Shown here: positions 36,401 to 47,561 of the stretch, piece by piece
Layout of the letters: each line of letters starts with the position of its first letter
How positions within the stretch are numbered: position 1 is the stretch's first letter
DNA from: Amorphophallus konjac
Lineage: Eukaryota; Streptophyta; Magnoliopsida; Alismatales; Araceae
Direction of reading: 5' to 3'
Assembly: GCA_022559845.1 (NCBI GenBank)
Contig: CM040125.1
Location: 292,564,200-292,628,199 of the forward strand
DNA: 64,000 nucleotides
Made by a program: the position numbers and the translations under genes
Notes under the pieces: model-generated
What the model was told of the DNA's origin: nothing
The model's input: only the letters and a program-made list of their open reading frames with translations
Databases searched by the model: none

Positions 36401-36460
36401 TATGATCGATATATAAACTCGTCACGCACTCCGGGTTCCTTCCGCGCTCGGGGCGTGACA
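33456..36460 (+). mobile_element. Second Tekay/Del-like LTR (solo or truncated), + orientation
   Basis: The right end GGGGCGTGACA at 36460 matches the end of the LTR at 4227. Both also share a CTATAAATA TATA box (33889-33897 here) some 430-550 bp from the start. Both have a TTTTTCAGGTAAGTCCGATG-like segment (36126 here) followed by GGATGGGGATGACAATGAGTGAAG in this copy. No internal region or second LTR is next to it. The left end is unclear, and I could not match a target duplication to CCCCA at 36461. Confidence 0.55.
34780..34995. repeat. Two diverged repeats with GGCGCC words in the Tekay-like LTR
   Basis: CTGACTAGGGCGCTACTTAC...AAGGCGCCATT at about 34792-34841 and CTGACTAGGGCTCTACTTAC...AAGGCGCCATT at about 34947-34993. 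A related AAGGCGCCTCC lies near 34381. Confidence 0.7.
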
Positions 36461-37860
36461 CCCCAGATCCACCCAAAGCTTTTTCCTTCGTCCTAGGGCA
36501 CTGCAGGATCATCCTCCGCACGTCGGATCATCCTCCACATGCCGAATCATCCTCCCTACACAGAGTCAAGGTCCCTCACCCTTACTCACTCAAGAAGGAC
36601 GGAAGATGGTTGAAGTGAATGGTTGCTAAAGGCTTACTACCCATGAAACCTACCTCCTTATAAAGATTTCTAGCCTCCCATGGGTCTTCTCACGTCCTAC
36701 AAGGTTCAGTCCAGCCTCCAAGGTCGCTGGTTGAAGAGGAGTTAATGCCATGTACCTCTTCGGTTTGAACAGATGTGACCCTTCATTTGCCTGGTCATAG
36801 ATGCGAGTGGGCGCACTTTTCTCTTGGGAGTTGGGTTGGGACGTCTTCAGATGAAATCAAGAGGACTTCTAAATCTAACTTTGGGATATTTTTTCATCGA
36901 GTTTCATCAATCCTAGTTCAAGTTATGATGTTCACAAGATTAACATTTATTCTCCCGCGCTCCAATCGTGACCCTCCGGTAGCCCGAGATAATTTGGGTA
37001 TAACTCTAGTATCCAGTCAGAATTCGACCTCGACCTTAACATAGAAGTTGTAGATAACATCCCATTCGAGAATATGGTCTGAGTTTCAGGTCATTTAGTT
37101 ATCTACAAACGAAGTTATGAATTCTCAACAATCACACCTCTCTGTGACAGTTGGTGGCAAAGGGCTCAGAACCTCGGGTTCTGGTACGAATTGGGTTTTC
37201 ATCTCAACATGAGAGTTTGGGTTAAGGGCCCAATCTTTCTAATGGACTTGGTTTCACCCATTTGGATGACTATGGGTCAAGATATCCTTATTTCAACCAG
37301 TGACATTACTTATTGTGATTGTTTCGACCTATTATCATAAACTCCTTCTTACCCCCTATTAGGCCTTTTATTCAGAAGTTATAATCTTCATCTATGTTGT
37401 TCTTTACCTAATGGTCATTGCATGGGTTTTGGTTTCACCTAATTCTGACCTTCCTAGGTTAAGTTATGAATTCCCTAAAGAACCTTCAATAATCTGTTTA
37501 GATTTCTGATTTATTATGTTAATGGGTCCGAATTGTACCCAATTGGGCCAGTGCCCAAATTGGTGGTTCTAACATTAACTATGCTCATGACTGATGAAAT
37601 GGATAATATGCAGCCACATTTGACATCATCAAGGCAGATGTTTTAAAATGATAGACTGTAAATTCATATGGCCGCAAAAACTAGGAATGACAACAATGAT
37701 CATGAATGCAATTCTAGAAGAGAACCTATCATGCAGATTGATCATAAGTTGAAGCTTTTATCTACAAACCTGTGCCTTGAGCTTTTATTATCAGACTGGT
37801 CCTAGCTTAGCTCCAAGACACCCCTGCAACAAAAGTTCTCATTTGGAGTTTTTTGGTCCC
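36461..37860. other. Unassigned spacer between two elements
   Basis: I recognise no coding domain. The first 300 bp hold three near-copies of GGATCATCCTCC (36508-36560). Most of the rest is unique-looking, moderately A/T-rich sequence with words such as GTTATGAATTC. The right part, from about 37600, merges into the degraded 3' flank of element A's gag. It may be the remnant of another LTR or of host intergenic DNA. Confidence 0.4.
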
Positions 37861-39790
37861 CAAGCAATCTTGGGTCCTGGAGGGTTAGCGACACTTCTAA
37901 CTAGTGCTCTCCATCTTCGAGACACCATGCCATCCTTCCTCATCCAGAAGCAATCATTCATTTCATGCCCAACCTTACCACAGTAGAAGCAACACACATT
38001 ATGTCTCACATTTTTCTTGTGAGCATAGGGATTGACTTTTGGTGGGTGGGCATAAGTGTTAGCATTCTTGGTATGAAAAACAATTCTTCCTTTTCTTTGC
38101 CAACAATCCCGGATAGTGTGGCCTTGCTATCCACAGTTATAATAAGAAATAGAATTCCTTCTATCAATAGCCGACCAGCATTAAATAGCCTTATGGCCCG
38201 GCTTCCCACAGTTAAAACACACAATGTGCTAGCCTTTTGAAGCAAATTTATTTTTATTAAAAACATACTGGTTTGCAAGAAAATTGACATGTTCAGCATG
38301 AGAATGAGATTTTCATTGTCCTTTAGCAAACCAACATTGTGCAACACTGTGTCCAGATATACTACAGTGAAAACATTTGATACTTTTTTTCTGAACAGTA
38401 GGAGATTTCCTAGCATGGAGATTTCTAGCATGCTTCCTACCAACATTCTGTTCATCCTTTTTCATTACAAATCAATCATGCATCAAATGTCCATGCTTAC
38501 CACAGAAGAAATAGTTAACCGTGTTTCATTTTGAAGCATGAGGTTTCACTTAAGAACTCTTAGTATTCAGTTTGCGGAATTTATGTTTCTGAGATTTATC
38601 TTGTTCTTGAGTTTGATTTTTCTGGGCTATACATATTTTTGGAGATGCTTTAGAGGAGGAGGCAACACCAGAGCTGAAAACAAAGGATGTATGCAATTTG
38701 TTCTCAAATGCATTTTTATTCACAGGATTGTAACCCAATCCTTCTTTCTGAAAATTCACTTTTATCCCCAAAAGTATGTCCAGATTTTCTTTGCCCTGAA
38801 CAAACTTTGCCAATGAAATATTCAACTCTTGAATTTCAGATTGAAGTGTTGAGATGTGGATTTCATAGCTAGTTACATCTTCACAAGAAATAATTTGCTG
38901 ATGCAACATGTCATTCATACTTGTGAGGCTTTCAATTTCCTGTTTTAATTTCTTCACAAATTCAGATTAATTTTCATCCACAGTACATTTTCGTTTTTCA
39001 AGAATCATGAGTCTCTTAGTCATGGCACTGTTTAATACATTGAGCTTCTTGTTTTGTTCTTTCGAATTTTCAATTTCCTCAACATATTTTTCAACATTGG
39101 GTGTTGAACTTAATTTCTCTTCCAGTTCCTCCTCCACTTGTTCAAGTTCTCTTTTCTTATCCAGTAGGTTTTCATTTTCTTCTCTTAATGAAGCAGTCAA
39201 GGTTTTCTGCCATTCAAGATCAAAGTGAAGATCCTCATTCAGTTCCTTCAAAAAAGTGTAGTCATTGCATGAAGATTTATTAGAACATGTGTGTTCAGCT
39301 TCTTTTTTGAATTTCTTATATTCGGTTTTCATTTTCTTATATTGTTCAAATAGTTCATGGTACATCTCTACCAAGCCATCATAAGGAATTTCAATGCATT
39401 GGGATTCAGAATTTACCTCTTCACTTTTTTCATGACTTGTTTGATCAGTCTCTTTGGCCATCATGCATCTTTGACTCTCTTTTTGATAGATGGTAGTTAA
39501 ACCATCCAAGATTTCTTTGGCAGACTTGCATGAAGATAAGGAAGGAAAAACAGTGGCATCCACTGTAGCTTTCATTGTCTTTAGAGCCTTGACATTATCC
39601 CTATTTTTCAATTTATGATCCTCAGTCCATTTGGATTTCTCCTAAGGCAATTTATGTGGCCCATGAGAGATTAAAATCCATATGTTTGGATCAGCAGTAA
39701 TCACAAACTTGCACATTCTACCTATCTAGGTAGACAAGTTGGAGCCATCAAACACGGGCAAACAGTCCACAAAAATGGTTCAGAAACATA
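37860..39790 (-). pseudogene. gag: Element A gag with an array of zinc knuckles
   Basis: From about 39790: PVFDGSNLST, then ADPNIWILISHGPHKLP, then the RSAKEILDGL-like motif, each interrupted by TAG where Trp or Gln is expected. A long coiled coil follows (39000-39400), then LGIKVNFQKEGLGYNPVN (38710-38770). At least five CCHC-like knuckles follow in turn: FFCGKHGHLMHD (about 38471-38508), CFHCSISGHSVAQCW (38331-38376), CFNCGKPGHKAI.CW (38178-38220), YNCG.QGHTIRDCW (38100-38142) and CFYCGKVGHEMNDCF (37946-37991). The end is GPKIAWGPK. No pol follows. More knuckles than in D or C is unusual. Confidence 0.82.
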
Positions 39791-39856
39791 AGACAATGAC
39801 ACTTGCACTGGGATCTTTTCTCTGTAGATCGTTGGATCTGAGTATAACAGAGCCTT

Positions 39857-39868
39857 ACTCTGATACCA
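39857..39868 (-). other. Primer-binding site of element A
   Basis: The sense strand reads TGGTATCAGAGT, the initiator tRNA-Met PBS with one mismatch, two bases from the LTR. Confidence 0.8.
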
Positions 39869-40179
39869 ATTGTTGGATCCCTTGGGTGCCAACGGATCTA
39901 GAAGGGGGGGTTGAATAGATCCGATACAAACTTTGCCCAAATAAAAACTTCGTTAATTAAAACACAAGCTACCACTATAAAGTAAATAAAACACTTAACC
40001 TTAATGCACAGCGGATTTATCAAGAGTAGTTCAAGGACTCAGTGAGTGTGTGACCATTAAGCTAGTGTGTGTACATTGAAAGCACTTAAGATATCATGCA
40101 TAGTAGCTAACATAATAGCCTGTGAATGGGGATAGAGGACATGGAACAATCACACAAATCACAACCCACTGCACAGGGA

Positions 40180-40239
40180 TTTTTAAGGTGGTTCGGTTGC
40201 AAACCCGTAACCTACGTCGACCCCTCACCAAACCGGTGA
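40180..40239 (-). promoter_or_regulatory. Tandem stem-loop module, LTR of element A
   Basis: TTTTTAAGGTGGTTC, stem GGTT-10 nt-AACC (40195-40212), TACGTCGACCCC, then TCACC-5 nt-GGTGA (40225-40239). Confidence 0.7.
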
Positions 40240-40244
40240 AGCTT

Positions 40245-40425
40245 TACCACACGAGGATGAGGTCCTCAACGCACACGGGGACGACGCCCCAAACACACAC
40301 ACACACGGGGATGAATCACCCGCCCCCCATACACACGCGGGGATGAATCCCCCCCCCACACACAGGGACGAATCCCCCCCCCACACACACACAAGGATGA
40401 ATCCCATATACACACACACATAGAG
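40245..40425 (-). repeat. Run of short hairpins separated by CA-rich spacers
   Basis: In order: GAGGATGAGGTCCTC, GGGGACGACGCCCC, GGGGATGAATCACCC, GGGGATGAATCCCC, GGGACGAATCCCC, AGGATGAATCCC. Each is a 4-5 bp stem with a 4-6 nt loop, parted by (CA)n. The D LTRs have the same layout at 21617-21735 and 29579-29755. Confidence 0.7.
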
Positions 40426-41306
40426 AAAGAAAAGAACAGACTGCAAAAGCAGCAAACACGCCTTCGATCTCTCACAAGAGCACCAGACACATACACGAGA
40501 ATGCAGATAGAGTTTCAAGACGATGAAATAAAATAAACAAACTGAAACGAAGATATTTCAAGCTGCAGCTTCAGATACAGACTTGGAAGCTGTGTTGAGG
40601 GCCACTCTCAGATTGGAAGCTCCTCAGGCTCAAGACTGACTGCGAGGAGGGCTGCTTCTCCTTTCTTCTTCTTCTCCTTCTTAGAATCTCCTTAAGGCTG
40701 CTCTAATAGTGCTCACTCTTCTTTCCTTCTCACAACACTAGGCTTGTTTGGACCTAGCACTCGGCTGCACTCTTCTCTTCTCTTTCTCACTGATATTTCT
40801 CAAGCACACTCTTCTCTTGGGCTCTCTTCTTTTTCTGGCCGGCAGCTTCTTCTTCAAGGGTTGCAGCAGCAAGCGCAAGGGAAGGAGGGGCGTCCAATTT
40901 ATAGGCCTCAAAGGCCAGAGACTTTCCCTCCATGTCTTCTGTAATTTGAATGGCTAGTAATAAACATAGAGGTTTGACCAAGGGAAGCCTGCAGATCTTT
41001 AACTCCCATTGCAGAGAGGACGTCCTCTTGCTAGGGATATTTTTCCTTTTAGTCACAATCCTTGCTGGCTGGCGTAGGGGACAGGACTTGCAGAGAGGTA
41101 GACTTTTCCAAGGGTGCTATCCTGACATATCCTTTGTCTAAAAGGTAGCTCTTGTTCACTTATGATGACAAGGACATTTGTGTGTCCTAGGAATCTTCTC
41201 CCCTCTTCAAAAACCATGTTTTCAAGGGATTACGTCAAAATTCGTTGCTCTCTGTACGGTTTTTGAAAAGATAAATCTGACAGAGTACTTTGAGATTTCC
41301 TTCAGT

Positions 41307-41944
41307 GAGGTCGACCTATTGAGAAGATGAGGTCGGCACTGCTTTGTAAAAATCCATTTTATAACGGCTTCTGGGAGGATCATGAGGTCGACCTGCTGTG
41401 GCAATGAGGTCGACGTGGATTTGAAGAACCTTGTTTTCAATGGCTTTTGGAAGGGTCCTAAGGTCGACCTACTGAGATAGTGAGGTCGATGCTGCCTGTG
41501 CTGTTGACCTGTCTGCCAGTGGTTGAAGCTTGTGAGGTTGACGCTCCTGATGATGAGGTCGAGGCAACCATGAGGAAGACCGTTTATAACGCTTTCTGTG
41601 AGGATCTGAGGTGGACCTTCTGAGATCTTGAGGTCGACACTGCTTTAGAGATTTCATTAGACGGATGGCCGCTGGAGCTGGTGAGGTCGACACTATTGCT
41701 TCATGAGGTCGACACCACCCTTGTGATGAGCTTCTTCAATAGCTTTTGTGAGGAGTGTCAGGTCAACCTCCTAAAACTCTGAGGTCGACACCACCCTTGT
41801 GATGAGCTTCTTCAACGGCTTCTATGAGGCTCCTAAGGTCGACTTGCTGAGAGCCTGAGGTCGACGTATCCAGCGCCGACTATCTATCTAGCAGTTCTTG
41901 GAAGTGATGAGGTCGATGCAGCATGCTAAGGGGTCGACGCAGCC
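41307..41944 (-). repeat. GAGGTCGAC motif array in the element A LTR
   Basis: About 18 copies of a motif close to GAGGTCGACNNN at irregular 15-60 bp intervals. Variants include GAGGTTGAC, CAGGTCAAC and GAGGTCGATG. The array lies about 400 bp to 1 kb upstream of the TATA box. Variants often differ by C-to-T or G-to-A at the central CG. Confidence 0.8.
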
Positions 41945-42355
41945 TTGAGCTCTTGAAGTTCTTAGTTGAAATTTGCTGTCAATTTGATTTCCCTTTCTTT
42001 TGTCAACCTATTCTAGGTTTCTATGCAAACCATCACTTTTATCACCTGCCTTGATTTCTGTGCAACCAACAATATTTGACTTTTCATTACTTGCCTTGAT
42101 TTCTATGCAGCTAGCAATGTCTTGCCTTCTATGAGCATAAACAGAAGTTCTTGCTTGCATGGCCATTTCCTATTACATTACTGCATTGTATCATGTATTG
42201 CTTATCTACATGAGGCCATTCACATGCCAGTGCTGACTCTTTGATCTACACAACATGAACATTGACATCATCAAATACGAATAAGACTCATTAATGAGTC
42301 ATAGTCAGACATTATCAAAATAATAGAATCAAGTATGTTTCACACATGCCCAACA

Positions 42356-42610
42356 TGTACATCAAAGATCTACACCGTAGTCCTAGAGTTGGTGCTTTAT
42401 CCAGAGCACCTGGGTCCCACAACTCCCTACAATAACGTATTCGGCTTCTATAGTAAAGAGTGCAACCGAGTGTTGTTTCTTGGAAGCCCAAGAAACCAAA
42501 CACCCAACCAAAAATTGGCAGTAGCCACTACTGCTTTTTCTATCAAGTTTGCATCCTGCATAATCAGCATCACTATATGATATTAATTCAAAACAACATG
42601 ATGCAGGATA
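42356..42610 (-). pseudogene. pol: Element B RNase H, truncated by element A
   Basis: SDADYAGCKLDRKS carries the first Asp and EAEYVIVGSCG the Glu (AEY motif). WASKKQHSVAL lies between. It breaks off after the WIKHQL.DYG segment at the LTR of element A; the last part (CDN motif) is missing. Confidence 0.82.
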
Positions 42611-43615
42611 TCATAGTCCTATGTTATGTGTGCTAGCAATGTATCTTAAGATCCTTTTAACAGTAATCAAGTGTGATTCTTTAGGATTTGCTAGGAATCT
42701 TGCACATAAGCACACGCTGAACTGAATATCAAGCTTAGAAGTAGTGAGATATAAGAGAGACCCAATCATACCTCGGTATGTTTTAGGATCTACATATTTA
42801 CCATTCTCATCAGCATCTAGAGAGGCATTTGTTCCCATGGGCGTAGAAATGTGCTTGGCATCCTTCATTCCAAATTTCTTTAGAATCTCCAATGTATACT
42901 TGGACTGGTTTATGAAAAAGCCTTCTCTAGTCTGTGTGACCTACAGTCCAAGAAAGAATTGGAGTTCACCCATGAGGCTCATTTCAAATTCCTTTGTCAT
43001 TAGATCAGCAAAATGCTTACACATATTTGAATCAGTCGAACCAAACACTCTATCATCAACATATACCTGAACTATGATGATATGTCCATTCAAAACTTTT
43101 GTAAATAGAGTTTGGTCAACTTTACCTCTGTTGTAGCCTCTACTGGTCAGATGTTCACTTAATCTGTCATACCATGCTCAAGGGGCCTGCTTTAGTCCAT
43201 ACAGTGCTTTATTCAATTTATACACATGGTTAGGCAAGTCATCATGCTCAAAACCAAGGGGTTGTTCTACAAACACCTCCGCTTTTATCAAGTCATTCAA
43301 AAAAGCACTTTTGACATCCATTTGTTGAAGTTTTATGCTTAATGAGCATGCAAATGTTAGCAATATTCTAATGGCTTCTAATCTTGCTACTGGAGCAAAT
43401 GACTCTTCAAAGTCAACCCCAATTTCCTGATTGTATCCTTTAGCCACCAGTCTGGCTTTATTTCTTGTTATGACCCCATCCTCGTTTAATTTGTTTCTAA
43501 ACTCCCACCTAGTCCCAATGACATGTTGGTCCGCGGGTCTGGGAACCAGATTCCACACATTGTTCCTTTCAAATTGGCTAAGCTCCTCATGCATGGCATT
43601 AATCCAATTTTCATC
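42611..43615 (-). pseudogene. pol: Element B reverse transcriptase
   Basis: It starts with [18 protein letters not shown] and [14 protein letters not shown], then [31 protein letters not shown] and [12 protein letters not shown] follows (CGA expected before AWYDR). The catalytic YVDDRVFG lies near 43060, with Arg where Ile is usual after the aspartates. A TAG replaces Gln in LGLQVTQ. The C-terminal part has YRGMIGSLLYLT and KRILRYI, ending in a TGA where Trp is expected. Confidence 0.87.
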
Positions 43616-44524
43616 CTACAAGGCTTCTTCAATGTTTTTTGGTTCAAATTGAGAAACTAATGCAATGAGGTCTTCATTATGCACATCTTTATGAAAGGAT
43701 CTAGTCCTAGGGGGGTCATGAAGGCTTTCTATTAAGTTCTCGACAGGGTGGTCTTTTAGGGTCCGAATGTTGATAGAAGACTCACCGGGCATGGTTGATT
43801 GGACAGAGTTTTCGGTCGACCAACCGCTTTCCTGTTCAGCAGATGGCGGTTGGCTACCTTCTCCTTGCTCTTCCTTTGACTCCAGAAATGTCCCATCCTC
43901 ATCCTCCAATTTCTTGTCATCATTACCCTTGTCAGATTCATCAATCATTTCAACAAACACCACATGTGGAGTTTCTTCCACAATCTGATTTTTTACATTG
44001 AGAACCCTATATGCCCTAGAAGTTTCAGAGTACCCCAAAAATATTCCAATGTCACTCTTAGCTTCAAACTTGTCAAGATCAGCTTTGTCATTGTTATGGA
44101 TATAACATTTTGAACCAAAAGCTCGAAAATAGGCTAAGTTGGGTTTTTTACCTTTGAGCATCTCATAGGGTGTTTTCTTACTTTTTGGCCTTACCATGCC
44201 CTATTGATTATATGACATGCTGTGTTTGCTGCTTTAGCCCAGAATTTCCCTGGCAGTTTGCTCTCAATTAGCATTGTCCTGGCAATCTCTACAATTGTCT
44301 GATTCTTCCTTTCCACCACTCCATTCTGTTCTGGGGTCCTAGGAGAAGAGAATCCGTGAGTCAATCCCTCTTGATTACAGAATTCAAAAAATGAGGAGTT
44401 TTCAAATTCTCCTCCATGGTCAGACAAGATTGTAGAGATTCTAAATTTGCCTTCTTATTTTATTTTTCTGAAGAATTTGTGAAATTCATGGAAGGCATCA
44501 TTTTTGTTTGTTAAAAAAAAATAT
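43616..44524 (-). pseudogene. pol: Element B integrase core and C-terminal part
   Basis: After several stops near 44430-44520 the core resumes with MSDHGGEFENSSF (second Asp) and SPRTPEQNGVVERKNQ (Glu), so the DDE triad can be pieced from broken frames. A one-base shift near 44195 leads to KSKKTPYEMLKGKKPNLAYFRAFG, typical of the copia integrase C-terminus. FLGYSETSRAYRVLN and VVEETPHVVF follow, then an acidic linker towards RT. Confidence 0.82.
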
Positions 44525-45375
44525 TCATGTAAAACGACTAAAATCATCAACAACCACATATCCATATCTCTTACCATTGATGCTGGCAGTTCTTGTTGGC
44601 CCAAACAAGTCCATGTGCAGAAATTCAAATGGCATGGATGAAATGGGTTCATTCCTAAGTTTAAATGGTTTTTTGGTTTGTTTTCCAAGCGAGCATGCTT
44701 CATAGATTTTAGTGTTCTTTGTGAAGGAGAGGTTAGGTAGACCCCTTACCATTCCATACTTGGACAATTTATACAAAACACCATAATTGACATGCCCCAA
44801 CCTTCTATGCCACATCCATGCATCATTGGGCTGACTGGCAGACAAGCAAAGATTTTCAGAAAATAAACTATCAAGATCTAGCATGTAGACATTGTTTACC
44901 CTATGAACTACAAATTTGAAAGAATCAGAATTTTTTTCAAAAATCTTGCATTCATTGGCCTCGAACAGTACCTTGTGGCCTTTGTCGCATGGCTGGCTTA
45001 TGCTGAGCAGATTGTGCTCAAGGCCTTCAATAAGCATGACATTTTTAATGAAATTGGAAGTATTTTTACCGATTGTTCCTGTGCCAATAACTTTTCCTTT
45101 GTCTTTACCTCTGAATCGGACTTTTCCTCCTTCCTCCTTGATTAGATGACTGAATTTCTATCTCCCGTCATGTGCCTCAAGCAGTCGTTGTCCAAGTACC
45201 ATCGGTTGTGATGGGCTACTAGGCACTCCTACATAGAACAAATTAAGCATAAGCTCTTGGAACCCAAACAAATTTAGGTCCACAACCATAGTTTAAAGCA
45301 TGTAATAAATTCTTTGGAATCCACACTTGCTTAAATGGCCTCATTTTCTAGCCGGACCAGCATTGGTTGCTGGTG
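44525..45375 (-). pseudogene. pol: Element B gag end, protease and GAG-pre-integrase domain
   Basis: The frame with CGPKFVWVPRAYA (about 45240-45295) is the gag-pol border of SIRE-type elements. Protease follows at 45150-45220: WYLDNDCLRHMTGD, where the active-site D-S-G is D-N-D, so it is dead. The frame then goes through VIGTGTIGKNTSN and VEGLxHNLLSISQ-like sequence into GAG-pre-integrase, MWHRRLGHVNYGVLYKLSKYG, with ACSLGKQTKK in place of the usual CxxCxxGKQ. It ends at DDFSRFT after MDLFGP, the first Asp of the integrase core. Confidence 0.82.
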
Positions 45376-45707
45376 TGTCATGTTGGGGTAGTGGTGCTAG
45401 CAAATATGCATACGGTTGAGATCCAGAGGGGGGGGGGTGAATGGATCCCTGTTAAAACTTTTGCGAAATTAAAAGTTTAACTACAATCAAAGTAAAATAA
45501 ATGACATCGCTGCGCTCTCTCTCACTCGAAATAATAATATTGAACTCTTGATGAGGGACATATACACTCCTTCATCAGTGGATCTAGAGCGCACATAGCG
45601 CAACAGATGACCTTCAAGAGATCTCACAGGAAATGCTCTACTCACACGCGTGGTAGTAAGAACAATAAAGGAAAATGTGAACACAAAGCAAACCATGATG
45701 CAAGATG

Positions 45708-45771
45708 TTTTTAGGTGGTTCGATCTGCCTCAACAGATCTACATCCACCCCTCACTCAAACTTGAGTGAGG
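45708..45771 (-). promoter_or_regulatory. Tandem stem-loop module, 3' LTR of element C
   Basis: Stem GATCTG-6 nt-CAGATC (45722-45739), then a nearly perfect palindrome CCTCACTCAA-2 nt-TTGAGTGAGG (45750-45771). Confidence 0.75.
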
Positions 45772-46679
45772 ATTACTGCTGGTACACAGTTTGAATCCAC
45801 TAAGCATCACAGCTTGCTCCGCTGCCACACAGCTTGACAATCCGCTGAGCATCACAGCTTGCTCTACTGCTTAACAGCTTGAAGATAGATTCGAAAGAGA
45901 ACAAGAAAGAACAAAAACAATACACAGATAGATGAGAAAAACAATGTAGCTCTTAAGAGCAGACGATTCTAGATATGATCTAGAAATCGAGACTTCTGCA
46001 ATTATCTCCCCTCAGAATTCTTCTCCTATCTCCGATGCTCTGTTTTATGTGTCTCTCTCTCAATCTCTTCTTCTCTAGATACTCACAACTCTCAAGATCC
46101 GATCACTCTCTCACTTCTCTGCACTCTTCTCAGCTCGAAGTCTTGCTCTACTCAATGTCTATCACAGTCACTATTCTTCTCCCTCTTTCTCTTCTGTTTT
46201 TCGCAACTCTCTGCCATTGTATACTTCACTCTATTCTCTATCTTTTTCTCTTTGAACAAGAGATCTGCCTTTTAGATCAGCGAGCTGAATCTTGTGATCC
46301 CCATAAGATTCCAGTCCGACGTGTGGAGGGAACATTCCCGCCAATGACTTTTCAGGAAGGAGATGCTCGATGATGTCCACATGTCAGATCTGAGGAAGAA
46401 GTGAATCTACGTGGCCAATCGTTCCGGTGAACAGACAACCTCGGATCACATGCCTGTTATCTCAACTTTCAAACCACGTGACCACTTATATATCTAACGC
46501 TTTATGCTCTTCAAGTGTTAGATCACGTTGCATGAGTAGTTTAATGCTTTTCCAATTAAAGTCCCTGCCAGAGAGAATATAAAAATCAGTTATCAATCTT
46601 ATCGTCATTTTCATAAGAATTAGACAGTCCATATTAAACAGTATGATATGATGCAGATGCCTCGATGCATAAACTTAGT

Positions 46680-47213
46680 GCACCAACCTGTGAGTGTGCA
46701 CAACAGACTTAATGTAGTGGTTCAAATACAAATGCATCGACCTGTGTAAATCATAGGTAGACTTAATGTGCAGAGAGAGAGTGGATGAGGACAAACACTT
46801 ATGGGGATGCACAGACCTGTGTGAAACACAGATTGACCTGTCGAGCTAAAACAGGTGTAGCTACATCGACCTGATAAGGTGATGGTTAGATCAGCTAGTG
46901 CTTAAACCTCGACCTGATGACTTAAGCAAACATGGATGCTTTGACATGTGTCCCGTGACTGATATATATGCATCGACCTATTATGACTTAGATTCTACAT
47001 GTGCATCGGCCTGATGGACATAACGCTTCCATGTGCGTTGGCCTGAAAGAGTGAATGCATATATGTGCATTGACCTTGCTGAACACAAGGGCCTCTAATC
47101 CATCGACCTGATAAACTGATGGAGCGTACAAGCACCGACCTAACAGACTTAAGACGTGTATGTGCATCGACCTGATTTCAATGAATACTAAGCTGCATCG
47201 ACCTTCATGACTT
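46680..47213 (-). repeat. GCATCGACCTG motif array in the element C LTR
   Basis: Some 13-15 diverged copies of TGCATCGACCTGAT spaced about 30-50 bp. Variants include CATCGGCCTG, CATTGACC and CACCGACC. The array starts about 400 bp upstream of the TATA position and is interrupted by element G at 47219. Confidence 0.8.
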
Positions 47214-47561
47214 AGTGGTGTGGACGCACTTTTCGACACGCTCATTTGTTTGTTTTCTTTAAGTCGGTTTATTCGGTGGGTTTATTCGTTTATTAAGTGC
47301 GTGGGCGTGCCAGTCACAAAGTGACGATTTATTGTGCGATCGATCTGATTAATCAGACGATTGTGTGGTTCATGTCGGGACTAGAACCCGCCGCGCCATA
47401 AAGGTCACGGCGTCATTTACATCCCCTCGGAGAGGGGAACACCCTTGATTAATCGCCGAGAAAAGGGGCCTCATGGCCAGGAAAATATATCGAGAGAAAC
47501 AAGCCGATAGCGGTCTCGAATCAGTCGGAAAGTCCTATGTCTAGGGAAACAAGCATTCGAA

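Larger units (their letters stand above)
37640..42355 (-). mobile_element. Element A: SIRE-like copia, left-truncated (gag, PBS, 5' LTR)
   Basis: A PBS (39857-39868) stands between a gag frame on its left and an LTR on its right, so this is the 5' half of a minus-strand element. The LTR ends (sense start TGTTGGGCATG) at 42355, exactly where the RNase H of element B breaks off, so A is inserted in B. A 3' LTR and left target duplication are missing; the left edge is a deletion junction somewhere near 37.6 kb. Confidence 0.75.
39871..42355 (-). repeat. 5' LTR of element A
   Basis: 2,485 bp, TGTTGGGCATG...GGGATCCAACA in sense. A TATA-like TATAAAT is at 40897-40903 (minus). Upstream (41307-41944) is an array of GAGGTCGAC motifs; downstream (40180-40430) is the stem-loop module followed by GGGGATGAATCCCC-type hairpins. 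It is flanked by TGTAC on the right; the left partner is lost. Confidence 0.8.
42356..45380 (-). mobile_element. Element B: SIRE-like copia pol fragment
   Basis: The gag end, protease, integrase, RT and RNase H occur in copia order on the minus strand. The left side is cut at 42355 by element A within RNase H. The right side is cut at 45380 by element C (TSD TGTCA at 45376-45380; its partner is beyond the window). Neither LTR of B is visible. It is the oldest element in the right half and the only one there with pol. Confidence 0.85.

Noticed and set aside
36461..36504. CTAGGGCACTGCA at 36492-36504 as the start of a minus-strand Tekay-like LTR
   Set aside because: It resembles the LTR end at 17500-17512, but no further similarity follows in the expected direction and no duplication supports it.
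39871..45380. A and B as one tandem element sharing the LTR at 39871-42355
   Set aside because: A shared LTR should be followed by a polypurine tract and the full end of RNase H; instead RNase H breaks off at the LTR border, which fits insertion of A into B.
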